Below are positions 28,801 through 56,070 of a DNA stretch of 64,000 bases, one piece after another (position 1 is the first letter of the stretch; every line of letters starts with the position of its first letter). The position numbers were made by a program, and so were the translations under genes. The stretch covers positions 14,403,320 to 14,467,319 of the forward strand of contig NC_069670.1 in assembly GCF_027244095.1 (NCBI RefSeq), read 5' to 3'. The notes under the pieces were generated by a model, which was given only the letters and a program-made list of their open reading frames with translations, ran no database searches and was not told the DNA's origin. Source of the DNA: Hemicordylus capensis (Eukaryota > Chordata > Lepidosauria > Squamata > Cordylidae).

Positions 28801-30671
28801 AACATTGCTGTGCTTCTGGTACACCCTACTTTTCTCATGTTTGCAGACACATTTTCTAGTGTCTTTCTAGAAGCCACGACATTGAAGTCCGTCAGAACTT
28901 TAAAAAAGTTTCCTTTCATAGGCTGGCCCTGTTAGAACAGCAGCCCCTGTAAAGATAGTAAAGGGGAGGAGAGCTGGTCTTGTGGCAGCAAGCATGAACG
29001 GCCCCCTTAGCTAAGCAGGGTCTGCCCTGGTTTGCATTTGACTGGGAGACTACATGTGTGAACACTGGAAGATCTTCCCTTCAGGGGATGGAGCCGCTCT
29101 GGGAAGAGCAGAAGGTTCCCAGTTCCCTCCCTGGCAGCATCTCCAGGATAGGGCTGAGAGAGATTCCTGCCTGCAACTTTGGAGAAGCCGCTGCCAGTCA
29201 GTGAAGACAATCCTGAGCTAGATAGACCGATGGTCCAATGCAGAATAGGGCAGCTTCCTATGTTCCTATGACTTGTACCGGGGAGGATTAAACCCACTAG
29301 CGGGTGAAACCAGGATATCACACACACACATGCATGGACAATCCAAGAAAGGAAACTGAACTGCTTTTCTGCAGAATCTCGGTGGATGGCAATGACCCTG
29401 GCGAAAGAGTTGGCTCTACTTTCCAGGAAGAAAGCCATTTGTTCCCATAATCGACACTGAAGAGAGTCTCGCGGCTTCTTAAAATGGTAGTGAGAGAATC
29501 TGGCCCGGTCAAAAGAAACCCCACTGCCCCCTCTCTTCTGTCTTTTAGAGGGCCGACCAAAAGGCTCATAATTTCCGGCAGGCTTTGGGGCTGCAGGAAG
29601 GTGGCTTGGTTGCCCAGTCTCCGATTTTTCTGTCGGGATCTTAAGAATGCTGTTATGATTGCATGACTGAGCTTCACCCAGAAATGAGTTACTTCCCCTT
29701 ACCCAGAAATAACTCAGGAGAGAATCCCAAGGTCTAGTAGGCCATGCATATTTCTAAACAATGTATTGCATACATGATATTTATTTCAGCTCAAATAACT
29801 GCTTGAACTGGCTGGCACTTCACAGTTCTATCCAACACGGCCAGTTCTTCAAAACCTACGCTCAATAGGGCTGTTGCCCAGTTAAAGGATCCTTTAGCTG
29901 ATCATCTTCCTTTGAATCAATCTCATTTTAAATACATTTGTATACGATCAAAACTTCAATACAGGCACCTTCTTGAGATACAGAAAGTGTGAGGACGTGA
30001 ATGTACACAAGCGAGTAGATGCAATAAGAGAGGCCATCTTTAAGATTGGCCTTCTCATTCTGTGAACATGGGAGTATTATACACCGACACAACAAAACCC
30101 AGATAGCCTAGGAAACGAGTCTTTTCAAATGGAGGATGTGAGATTGCAGCCCCACCCAAGTAAAACTGGCCCTGTCACTTAATCAACCCAAATTTAAGTT
30201 GATTAATCTATCAGTTCAAGTATGTGGCCTCAACTGCCATGACATTTGTCGGGCCACTTTGGGCTGGTTGTTAAAACTCACTTTCTCTCTTGCAGCCTCA
30301 TAGGATTTCTGGAAGAATAAAACTGGGAGTGGGACTGGAGGAAAGGGAATATCTGAGCCCTTTGGAATCAGGGTAGGGTAAATAAATCTATTATTAGAGA
30401 TTGTTGTGAACGGATAATGGATTCTTTGTGGGGAGAGATAGTGGGCTGTGTTAATGGGGTTTTTATTTGGGAGGAAATTATGAAATCCGTTAGTATTTAT
30501 TTTGCGGAGTCTGGCACAGAGCGGATTTTTAACCCTTGCAAGTGTGTGTGACACACCAAGAAGTCCGGTAAATCAACGAGAGTATTCCCCCACCCCACCT
30601 CACCCCACTCCTTTACCTGCTCCCTCAGCTGTCAGGAAAACCAAGAGGACGGTCAGGAGATGCTGGTTCAT
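22755..30671 (-). CDS. FCER1G: FCER1G, Fc receptor common gamma chain (ITAM adaptor), complete
   Basis: FCER1G is a disulfide-linked membrane dimer that couples Fc and other activating receptors to Syk. Exons: 30617-30671, 26313-26404, 25109-25156, 24536-24556, 22755-22874; 336 nt, 111 aa. Residues 1-19 are a signal peptide ([19 protein letters not shown]). Residues 20-49 give a very short ectodomain with Cys27 for the dimer bond, a transmembrane helix ([20 protein letters not shown]) with the receptor-pairing Asp31, and a CRLK stop-transfer. The ITAM is Y71-TGL, seven residues, Y82-TTL: spacing exactly canonical. The linker [20 protein letters not shown] replaces the human IQVRKAAITSYEKSDGV. 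The tail after the ITAM is about 19 residues longer than in human. It lies downstream of NDUFS2 on the same strand, as in mammals. Confidence 0.96.
22985..23060 (+). mobile_element. CR1/L2 LINE 3' tail fragment
   Basis: attgggattgtttttaatgaaaggcagtatataaattgaac with an A-rich end, inside FCER1G intron 4. Confidence 0.6.
23217..23485. mobile_element. Octamer-containing inverted-repeat element
   Basis: Begins agggttgcccttttctggctttcc and ends ccggaatgttgaggttcatggcaactct; inverted ends with the gggttgcc/ggcaact(c) core. Contains taatttgcatatgatgcaaatt, an octamer-type palindrome. Confidence 0.75.
23487..23720 (+). mobile_element. Composite 5S/tRNA SINE, 5' truncated
   Basis: Starts in the 5S block (ttgctaagcagggtccaccc...gcatttgga) and ends tacaaggcagcttcctatg. 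Confidence 0.8.
23721..24095 (+). mobile_element. L2-like LINE 3' region, old
   Basis: gccccagttctggaattccctccc encodes the L2 motif around WNSLP. A degraded 3' UTR follows, ending ttggaggaagggtcagatataaatgg. Confidence 0.65.
24452..24530 (-). mobile_element. CR1/L2 LINE tail abutting FCER1G exon 4
   Basis: Minus-strand 3' UTR (atataccgcttttcaacaacag...gagcggtttacatag...aaataaagatgg). It stops about 6 bp from the donor side of the 21-nt exon 4. Confidence 0.75.
24536..24556 (-). CDS. FCER1G: FCER1G exon 4, 21-nt microexon
   Basis: Seven codons KVEGIYT carrying the first ITAM tyrosine; the human exon encodes KSDGVYT. Acceptor cttccag, donor gtaagt, phase 0 on both sides. Too short for ORF finding but unambiguous by phase and homology. 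Confidence 0.93.
24824..24953. mobile_element. Hairpin hAT-like MITE with 8-bp duplication
   Basis: cagggattctcaacctggagg to ccaaggctgagaacccctg. Flanks atggagac (24816-24823) and atgtagac (24954-24961) match at 7 of 8 positions. A half-copy follows at 24961-25010. Confidence 0.88.
25109..25156 (-). CDS. FCER1G: FCER1G exon 3
   Basis: [16 protein letters not shown], the basic juxtamembrane part, with an extra Tyr64 near the human YEK position. Acceptor tttcag, donor gtatgc, phase 0. Confidence 0.93.
25286..25418. mobile_element. Hairpin hAT-like MITE with exact 8-bp duplication
   Basis: Ends cagggtcccctgtgagaggg and cctcttacagggaacactg. The core is ttgactacaactcccagcat with its complement. 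Flanks are identical: cttgccac at 25278-25285 and 25419-25426. Confidence 0.95.
25803..26035 (-). mobile_element. CORE/MIR-like SINE
   Basis: Same organisation as 3043-3285: right-hand tRNA-like head (caccacgctgg on plus), body acaacaaccctgtgaagtaggtt, left L2-like tail gctcttcctccaaggagtccagag. Confidence 0.85.
26313..26404 (-). CDS. FCER1G: FCER1G exon 2 (transmembrane)
   Basis: [20 protein letters not shown] then [11 protein letters not shown]. Human: EPQLCYILDAILFLYG, IVLTLLYCRLK. Acceptor tctgcag, donor gtgagt. Confidence 0.97.
27714..27908 (-). mobile_element. tRNA-type SINE
   Basis: Reverse copy: acgtaggaagctgctttctactgag ... ccgggctctgaacctggg (box B complement) ... cagatgctttaccactgagctac (box A complement). 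Confidence 0.88.
27965..28072 (-). mobile_element. tRNA-type SINE, 3' truncated
   Basis: Only head and part of the body remain: caatgccagggattaaatctgg ... gtgcactgccactgagcta. Confidence 0.75.
28083..28275 (-). mobile_element. tRNA-type SINE
   Basis: Third same-strand copy in a row: atgaagctgccttctaccgagtc ... ccaggggatgaaacccaag ... gccccatcgctgaaccacgg. Confidence 0.85.
28966..29270 (+). mobile_element. Composite 5S/tRNA SINE, full length
   Basis: Head gagagctggtcttgtggcagcaagcatgaac, 5S block ttagctaagcagggtctgcc...gactgggagac, body, end agggcagcttcctatgttcc. Confidence 0.92.
30617..30671 (-). CDS. FCER1G: FCER1G exon 1 (signal peptide, start)
   Basis: [18 protein letters not shown] plus the first base of Glu19. 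Hydrophobic core LLTVLLVFL. Donor gtaaag. The start is the only in-frame ATG before the splice. Confidence 0.92.
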
Positions 30672-30699
30672 CCTGGAGATCTGGGTGAAGTTGCCCTCT

Positions 30700-31000
30700 G
30701 GAGTGGCGTATCAATCCCAGCGGACGCAGGGCGAAGCCGCGGGGAGATCAGCTCTGCGCACGGCTTCCTCCCAAGGCAGTGTCCAGCGCCCGAGCTCCGC
30801 TTCTGCTCCCCTGTGCTCGATGTGGCGGGGCTGCCCACAACCACAAGCACATGTTTTCCTGAACGCGCTGCTTGGTGCCTTCGACTCCGCGCTCGGCGAT
30901 AGCCCATCAGCAGCACGGCCTCGAGTTCCCCTTTCTCCAGCTTGCTTTAGGGAACTGGGCAAGAGAGCCCAGAGAGGGCCGAGAGCAGGGGACAGGCATG
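30700..31000 (-). promoter_or_regulatory. FCER1G: FCER1G upstream GC-rich region (putative promoter)
   Basis: CpG-containing DNA directly upstream of the signal-peptide exon. A PU.1/ETS-like gggaggaag (minus strand, 30764-30772) fits myeloid expression, but this is inference from one short motif. Confidence 0.35.
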
Positions 31001-31567
31001 CACATGCCGTGGGGTGCAGAAAACAACACGCAGGAAACCCCTGCTGCACCTGTTTGCTCACAGCGTCCTGCGTGCACCCAAATACAGGGCCTACCATTAG
31101 TGTTGGGGGGACGTGCCAGTGTGATGCTTGTGGTGGCATGCCAGGCTGGCTCCTGGCACACACACCTGTCTGGCCGCAGTCCGGGAGGCAAGCTGGGCAA
31201 GGTTTTCCACGTGCTCAGGTGCTCACGTGAAACTGGTTCACACCTGGGCAGCTGTAGGCCTCAAAAGCGAGAATGAAAGCCAGCCCCAGCTGGCCTTTTT
31301 AGATGAGCGAGAAGGGGGTGTATATGTGCACACACACACATACTCACTGTCGACCGCAGGGATCCAACCACCATCTATTAAGGCTGGAAAAACAACCCGT
31401 TTGAATTCAAGGAAAATAAAAGCACAAGCTTCTAGTCCTCATGGTGATTCAGGTACATATAGGCCACGCCCCACAAGAAGGCTGAAGGAACTATATGGTC
31501 ACTGCTAAGCATTGGGGTGGGGGGAAAGGAGAAATCTAATGAGGCTCTCTAGGGCCCCCCCCCCCGT
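31001..31567. other. FCER1G/NDUFS2 spacer, unique part
   Basis: No gene or repeat family recognised apart from short CA runs (31327-31340). Confidence 0.4.
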
Positions 31568-31668
31568 AGGTGTTGAACAACTCCCACCCATCCCCAACTA
31601 CTGGCTGCTGTGGCTGGGAATGATGGGAGTTGTAGTCCAACAATAGCCAGGGTTGAGACCTCTGCTCG
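31568..31668. mobile_element. Hairpin hAT-like MITE, partial
   Basis: gttgaacaactcccacccatcc and ggaatgatgggagttgtagtccaac arms; ends eroded. Confidence 0.65.
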
Positions 31669-31894
31669 AACGGTAGCATCCCGCTGCAGGGGCCGTGTAC
31701 AGAGAGACGCGTTATTTTAATTGCCTTTGCTCACTGGCATGGAAGGCTTGGTGAAAGCGTCTTCACGGAATAACGGAGACAGATCTCTGGCCACTAGCTT
31801 AAACAGACTTGAAGGGGGGGAATCAGACCCATTAAGGGAGGAAAACAGACCTTTCATTGCCTATTAGCCATGACAACTCAATAGAACCTCCATG

Positions 31895-32060
31895 TTCAGA
31901 GGCAGTATATCACTGAACACAGGTTGCTGGGAGAAGGCGACAGCAAGGAAAGGCGATTGCCTACATACTGGTGGGCTTCCTAGAGGTAACTGTCTGTCCA
32001 TCGGTGGAGACAGGATGCTGAGATTTACAGACCTTTCGCCCAATCCGACTGGGCTCTTTT
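31895..32060 (+). mobile_element. CR1-type LINE 3' end fragment
   Basis: aggttgctgggagaaggcgacagcaagg...gatgctgagatttacag...cccaatccgactgggctctt. Confidence 0.65.
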
Positions 32061-32239
32061 CATGTTTTTATTTCTGGAGAGTCAGACTCCAGAGCCCGGC
32101 TTCAATTGTAAAACCCTTGGGGCGGGGAACTGTTATTTTTTACTAGTGCCATATAAGTAAGTTTTCACTCACTCACTCACTGAGAGCACTTGGGTATCTG
32201 CTAACTATCTTATTTCTAAATCAGCTTCCCAATACAGTT

Positions 32240-32730
32240 TAGGGATGTGCGAACCAGCTCAAGGTCGAGCCGGTTCGCCATCGAACTGGTCCGACTCGAG
32301 GGCTTGCCCTTGGACTGGATTGGGCCCAGTTCTGCTCGAGCCTGGGTCATGACCCAGGCCACACAAATGACCAGGGAGCACGCGTGACAGCTTCCAAAAT
32401 GGCCGTTGCCACCAGAAAAAGGGCTGGAATGGGCTGAAAAGGCCCTTGCAGGACCAGGGTGAGGCCAGTGGGGGGAGAGGGAGACTGCAGAGACCCCTCC
32501 CGCGGCTGCACCAGCATCCCCCACCCCTGGCAGGCTGCCGGACTATGGCAATGAATGTAAATTAAAAAACCTTTTTTTAATTGTAACTCCTGAACCAGTT
32601 CAAATTTGAGCTGGGCGTGTGTGTGTGTGTGCACACAGGTGTGCCCCACAAAACCATACACACCCAGTTTGGTTTGAGTCCAGTTCAGACTCAAACTGAA
32701 CTAGGCAGACAGGTTTGGCGCACACCACTA
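32240..32730. mobile_element. hAT-type MITE, TAGGGATGTGCG family, copy 1
   Basis: Starts tagggatgtgcgaacc and ends ggcgcacaccacta. Identical 8-mers atacagtt flank it (32232-32239 and 32731-32738). Inside are repeated gaactggtc/ccggttcg motifs. 491 bp, no transposase frame. Confidence 0.93.
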
Positions 32731-33667
32731 ATACAGTTGCTCAATTCAGTCTGACGGCTGCCCAACCAAAATGGCAATGGCTCTTGCCCTGACACCACCA
32801 CACTAGAAACCTGGGGGTTCCCTACACTTACCTTATTTTCCTGAATAGAAGGCGACTCTGAATTTAAGATGACCCCCTTCAAAACTGAGCTTAAATAGAG
32901 CTTATATCTATCTTTATCCAAATGGAACAGGACTCTGAATTTAAGACGCTCCGCCAAGTTCTAACTCCAAAGAACTTGGGAGGTGGGGGGAAGTAATCTT
33001 GGATTCAGGGAAATACGGTAAAAACCTACAGGCTTATACAAGAGAGAGAGATGGACCCCTTAAACTCCAGGTCAAACACACAGGAAGGAAATCCTGGCTT
33101 TCCCCATGGATCTCCCCCACCTCACACTGGGCTACTCCTCCTTCCTGCCTCTCCCCGGCAAAACTGCCACATGCATAAAACACATATCAGTTCTTGACAT
33201 CTGACTTATCACAACACATGATGTGCAAACATCTTATCACCTCTGGCTGAGGGCTCCTAGCCAAGGTGGGAAACGGGGTGTGTGTGTGTTATTTTTGCCT
33301 CTCAGGAGAGGAACTGTGAGTGTCGTTTGTTTATTTTCATGCCGCGTCTGCCTGCCCTGAAGTGGGACCATGAACCGGGTTGCTCAAGGACTGTTTGCCC
33401 AATACCCGCAGAAGCCACAAATCTTCCAAGTTCAGTACACGCTTCGAGAGCAGCAGGCAAGCAGCAATTCCCTGCAGCGGGCGCCTAGATCAAAACACGG
33501 CGCTCTCGCTTCTAAAAGCAGTCCTTTTGCAGGGTGGGCGACATACGATCAAGAGCCACGCTAAGAACTCAGACCACCACCCGGTCCAGAATGCAAAAAG
33601 GGAATTTCGTTCGGGAAACCAAGAGGATGTGGAGGCATGGAGAAAATTCAGCGGCTTCCTTGCCCTC

Positions 33668-33768
33668 TTCGGCACCCTTCACACAGAAAAGCAGCCTTCT
33701 ACCAAGTCTGACAGGCTGCTAGACTAAATAGGCCTTGGGCCTGACCCAGCAGGGCTGCTCTTACGCTA
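33668..33768 (+). mobile_element. CR1-type LINE 3' end fragment
   Basis: gcagccttctaccaagtctgacaggctg...gggcctgacccagcagggctgctctta. Confidence 0.65.
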
Positions 33769-34040
33769 ACAACAACAACTACTATTTATATACACCGCTT
33801 TTTAACAAATGTTTCCAAAGCAGTTTACACAGAGAAATAATAAATAAATAAGATGGCTCCCTGTCTCCAAAGGGCTCACATCTAAAAAAGAAACACCAGA
33901 TAGACACCAGCAACAGTCACTGGAGGAATGCTGTGCTGGGGGTGGATAGGGCCAGTTGCTCTCCCCCTGCTCAATACAAGAGAATCACCATGTTAGAAAA
34001 GGTGCCTCTTTGCCCAGTTATCAGGGGAGGCAAACACAGA
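33769..34040 (-). mobile_element. CR1/L2 LINE 3' UTR
   Basis: Reverse copy: acaccgctttttaacaaatg...aagatggctccctgtctccaaagggctc...gagaatcaccatgttagaaaaggtgcctctttgccc. Confidence 0.85.
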
Positions 34041-34144
34041 AGTGAGGGAGGGGAGTGAGTGACATCTGCTAGCTGCAATCTGGGTCGGTCAATGGCCAAC
34101 CCGTCTTGTGAAGCCAGCATGGTGGAGGAAAAGCACGTCCCACG

Positions 34145-34270
34145 CAGTGTTCCCTCTAGCAGGGATCCCCAGATCTTGTGGACTACAACTCCTATAGTCC
34201 CCAAGCAAAGGCTATTACAGCTGGGAGTTGTAGTCAGCAACATCTGGGAATCCCTGTTAGAGGGAACATG
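34145..34270. mobile_element. Hairpin hAT-like MITE with 8-bp duplication
   Basis: cagtgttccctctagcaggg to ccctgttagagggaacatg. Flanks gtcccacg and gtcccacc differ at one base. Confidence 0.88.
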
Positions 34271-34479
34271 GGTCCCACCGCATCCCTACCCAGATCACAG
34301 CTAGCACACGTCGGTCCCTTACCGCCACTCTTCAATTTTGGCCCACAGGTGGCCGTTTCTCAGGAACACGCAGGGGGAGGCTTGGAGCCCCACTCTTCTG
34401 ACCCAGCTGTCGGTCCCGAGAACCAGCCTACAGTTTTGGGAGGAGAAGGGCGAGGCACCTTCTCCCACGCACAATAATG

Positions 34480-34645
34480 CTAGACCAAGACTCGAGTTCG
34501 AATCCCCGTTCAGCCCAGGCCATCGCTGGGTGACTCTGGGCCAGTCGCGTCTTTCGCAGCCTAACCAACCTCACAGGACTGTTGTAAGGAGAAATTTAAC
34601 CACGTGCAACCACTTTGGGCTCCTTGGAGGAAGAGCAGGAGATCC
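34480..34645 (+). mobile_element. CORE/MIR-like SINE
   Basis: gagttcgaatccccgttcag box B, tgggtgactctgggccagtc body, ctttgggctccttggaggaagagc tail; head partly missing. Confidence 0.8.
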
Positions 34646-35042
34646 ATGAAATCGATCAATAAAAACGAACGGCTTTTATTGCAGTCGGGAAGGCCAGGCC
34701 TGCGCCAGCTGCGACCGAGCGGGCCACGTGGAGAATGGCTTGCCCGCTGCTGGGATGCTTTTGGCATGAGCTGCACACAGGCCTGAGTGAAGATGGAGCT
34801 GTGGCAGAGAGGAAGGGAGGAAGCAAACCACAAGGAGAGGCCTGCAGGCTGCCGACAGAGCCGCTCTGGGCCCAACATAAACGCACCGCTGAAAAGAGAG
34901 AGAAGGGGAAGAAGCCCAGCTGGGAAGGCGAGGGCAGATGAGAAGCCGCCTTGGGCAGCAGAAGCCTCACTCCTCAGCTGGTCACAGAGGCCTCACTTCA
35001 CAGGCTGGTTGGGTACATTCTGCAGGTTTGCCGAGAACACTT

Positions 35043-35048
35043 TTTATT
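35043..35048 (-). terminator. NDUFS2: NDUFS2 poly(A) signal
   Basis: AATAAA in sense 163 nt after the NDUFS2 stop, giving a 3' UTR of about 180 nt. A second AATAAA at 34675-34680 is a possible distal site. Confidence 0.65.
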
Positions 35049-35210
35049 GAGCAAAGCCCCGCCCGAGGTGTGCGGCGGCCACACACACTCACACCGACAC
35101 GCGCGCGGGGGACTGTACACGCAAGACGACACTTCGACATCCTGTGTTGGGCGGAGGACACAGTCTCTGGGTACCAGGCATGGCTTCACTTCGGCCTGAG
35201 GGCACAGAGC

Positions 35211-54509
<19,299 letters not shown>

Positions 54510-54525
<16 letters not shown>

Positions 54526-54620
54526 TTTTGCCTGCAGCACCGCGGACGGCAACAGACGTCGGGGGCGCGCATGCTCCGTTTTGTCCAGCGCTTCAAGGCC
54601 GCCATTATTAGTATGGTCAA
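54510..54620 (-). promoter_or_regulatory. NDUFS2: NDUFS2 promoter elements (YY1-like and NRF1-like)
   Basis: The start codon lies in aaaatggcggcg, a YY1-type site, and gccgccatt recurs near 54598. A cgcgcatgctc at 54566-54576 is one base from the NRF1 consensus. No TATA box. Confidence 0.55.
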
Positions 54621-54712
54621 AGAACTGGCGCTCCCCCCACCCCCCATCATTCCGCAGCAGTGCAGGGGTTTGCAAACGGGAAGGTGGTGCGATGTGACTT
54701 AGTAAAAGGGCT

Positions 54713-55325
54713 TGCAGTTTGCAATTATGAGTATAATAATCATCATTATGTTATCAATGATAACTGAGGATTAATCATCAAGTTGCAAACGAATCCTTGT
54801 GACTCTAGACTTTTCCTAGCTCTATAAGGTCTCATTTCCTAAACTCTCCAGTGGGAGAGTTTAATCCAAGATCTTCTGGGAAAGTAATGAGTTTATGTTT
54901 CTATTTTTTTATGGTTGGGTCTGGGAGTTTCATGTCAGTGAGTGAGGGAAGGCAAAGCAGCTTTATATTCTATATCATTACAAGTATTAGTATAATGATC
55001 ATATTATCTGTAATAATCAAGCTACAAACAAATGCAATCACTGTGACTCTGGGCTTTTTTCCTAGCTCTACGAGGTCTCATTCCCTAAGCTCTCCAGTGG
55101 GAGAGTTTATCAAGATTTTCTGGGAAAGTAATGAGTTTATTATTGTTGTTGTTTTAGGGTTTGGGGTTTTTCTGGTAGACTGGGCGAGGTCTGGAACCTA
55201 CCAGCGACAATGGTATGTTTCTATTTTTTATGGTTGGGTCTGGGAGTTGCATACCAGTGAGTGGGGGAAGCCAAAGCGGCTTTATCTTATAGATTATATT
55301 ACAAGTATTATTAAGAAATGGCATG
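54713..55325 (+). repeat. Local tandem duplication upstream of NDUFS2, two units
   Basis: Unit 1 about 54713-54990 and unit 2 about 54991-55310 share cctagctcta.gaggtctcatt-type blocks, ctctccagtgggagagttta, tctgggaaagtaatgagttta, tatggttgggtctgggagtt and attacaagtatta in the same order. Unit 2 carries about 75 extra bases (ttgttttagggtttggggt...cagcgacaatgg). A third, partial AT-rich piece follows to about 55380. Confidence 0.88.
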
Positions 55326-55380
55326 GTGTGACGTATTAATCATTATAATATAAAATATAGTATCAATCAGTAATAATCTC

Positions 55381-56070
55381 GATTGTGCACCCAATGCGTG
55401 GCTTAGAACAGAGCAAGTAAGGGCAAACGGCTTCAAGCTCTGCTACTGAGCATGCCGCATTATGCATGCAGGGCGATGTAGCGATTGCAGGCGGGCTTCC
55501 CTGTCGTCACGTGATACCGGCACCAGCGCGCCTTGCCCCTCAGAGGCCTCTGGGAGATGAAGTCCGCGCTGCAACATTTGGAATCAGCAAAAGCGAAGCA
55601 GGTTCTCTCCCTCTCTATCCACAGAATTTCTAATTTGCATGTACACGTGTGCCAATGAAGTTATTATATGAAACAGATATATTCAAGTATTATGGATATT
55701 ATATACGCGTATTAAAATGTAATTATATTTTATTTTGAAATGCATGGACATTCTTACCCATCAGAGACTCAAGGTAGTTCATAGAAATGCTTTTTCTTTT
55801 TTAACCATTTCATTCAAAAGCCTCTCCGCTTTCTCCTTCCGAATTCCTCAAACATGCCACCTCTTTCCCTTGGAACCTCCCCTTTCCCCCACCTTCTCCC
55901 TACTGCAGCCAAAGCACAAAATGTTATTTTGTTCTTCTTGACCCTGCTTCCCCCACCCCACACCCCAGTTTCCCTGCTCTTGCTAGATTGGGTGCATGAA
56001 CTGAACCACCAGTCGAGAAAAAGCCAACCACAGACAAGACGGACACATTTTTCCCAGGTTTCCCCCCCAC
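55381..56070. other. NDUFS2/KLC2 spacer
   Basis: A CpG-containing stretch at 55440-55570 holds an E-box gtcacgtgat (55507-55516) and a ctgggagatgaagtcc motif. The rest is AT-rich or pyrimidine-rich. No gene recognised. Confidence 0.45.

Larger units (their letters stand above)
26405..30616. other. FCER1G intron 1, mixed repeats and unique DNA
   Basis: Contains SINEs at 27714-28275 and 28966-29270. A stretch near 26935-26985 (aagtgggctgcagtccacaaaagctttt) looks like the end of an unnamed interspersed repeat. 29300-30616 shows no recognised element. No exon of another gene was found. Confidence 0.45.

Noticed and set aside
29000-29060. 5S rRNA gene or pseudogene
   Set aside because: Only the middle-to-3' part of 5S is present, always in the same composite repeat; it is a SINE module.
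30502-31230. 242-codon plus-strand frame antisense to FCER1G exon 1
   Set aside because: Lies in a GC/CpG-rich promoter area with open frames on both strands; composition low-complexity and no known protein resemblance.
34561-34970. Minus-strand frames near a second AATAAA at 34675
   Set aside because: Overlap a CORE-SINE and lack any homologue; at most an alternative distal 3' end of NDUFS2.
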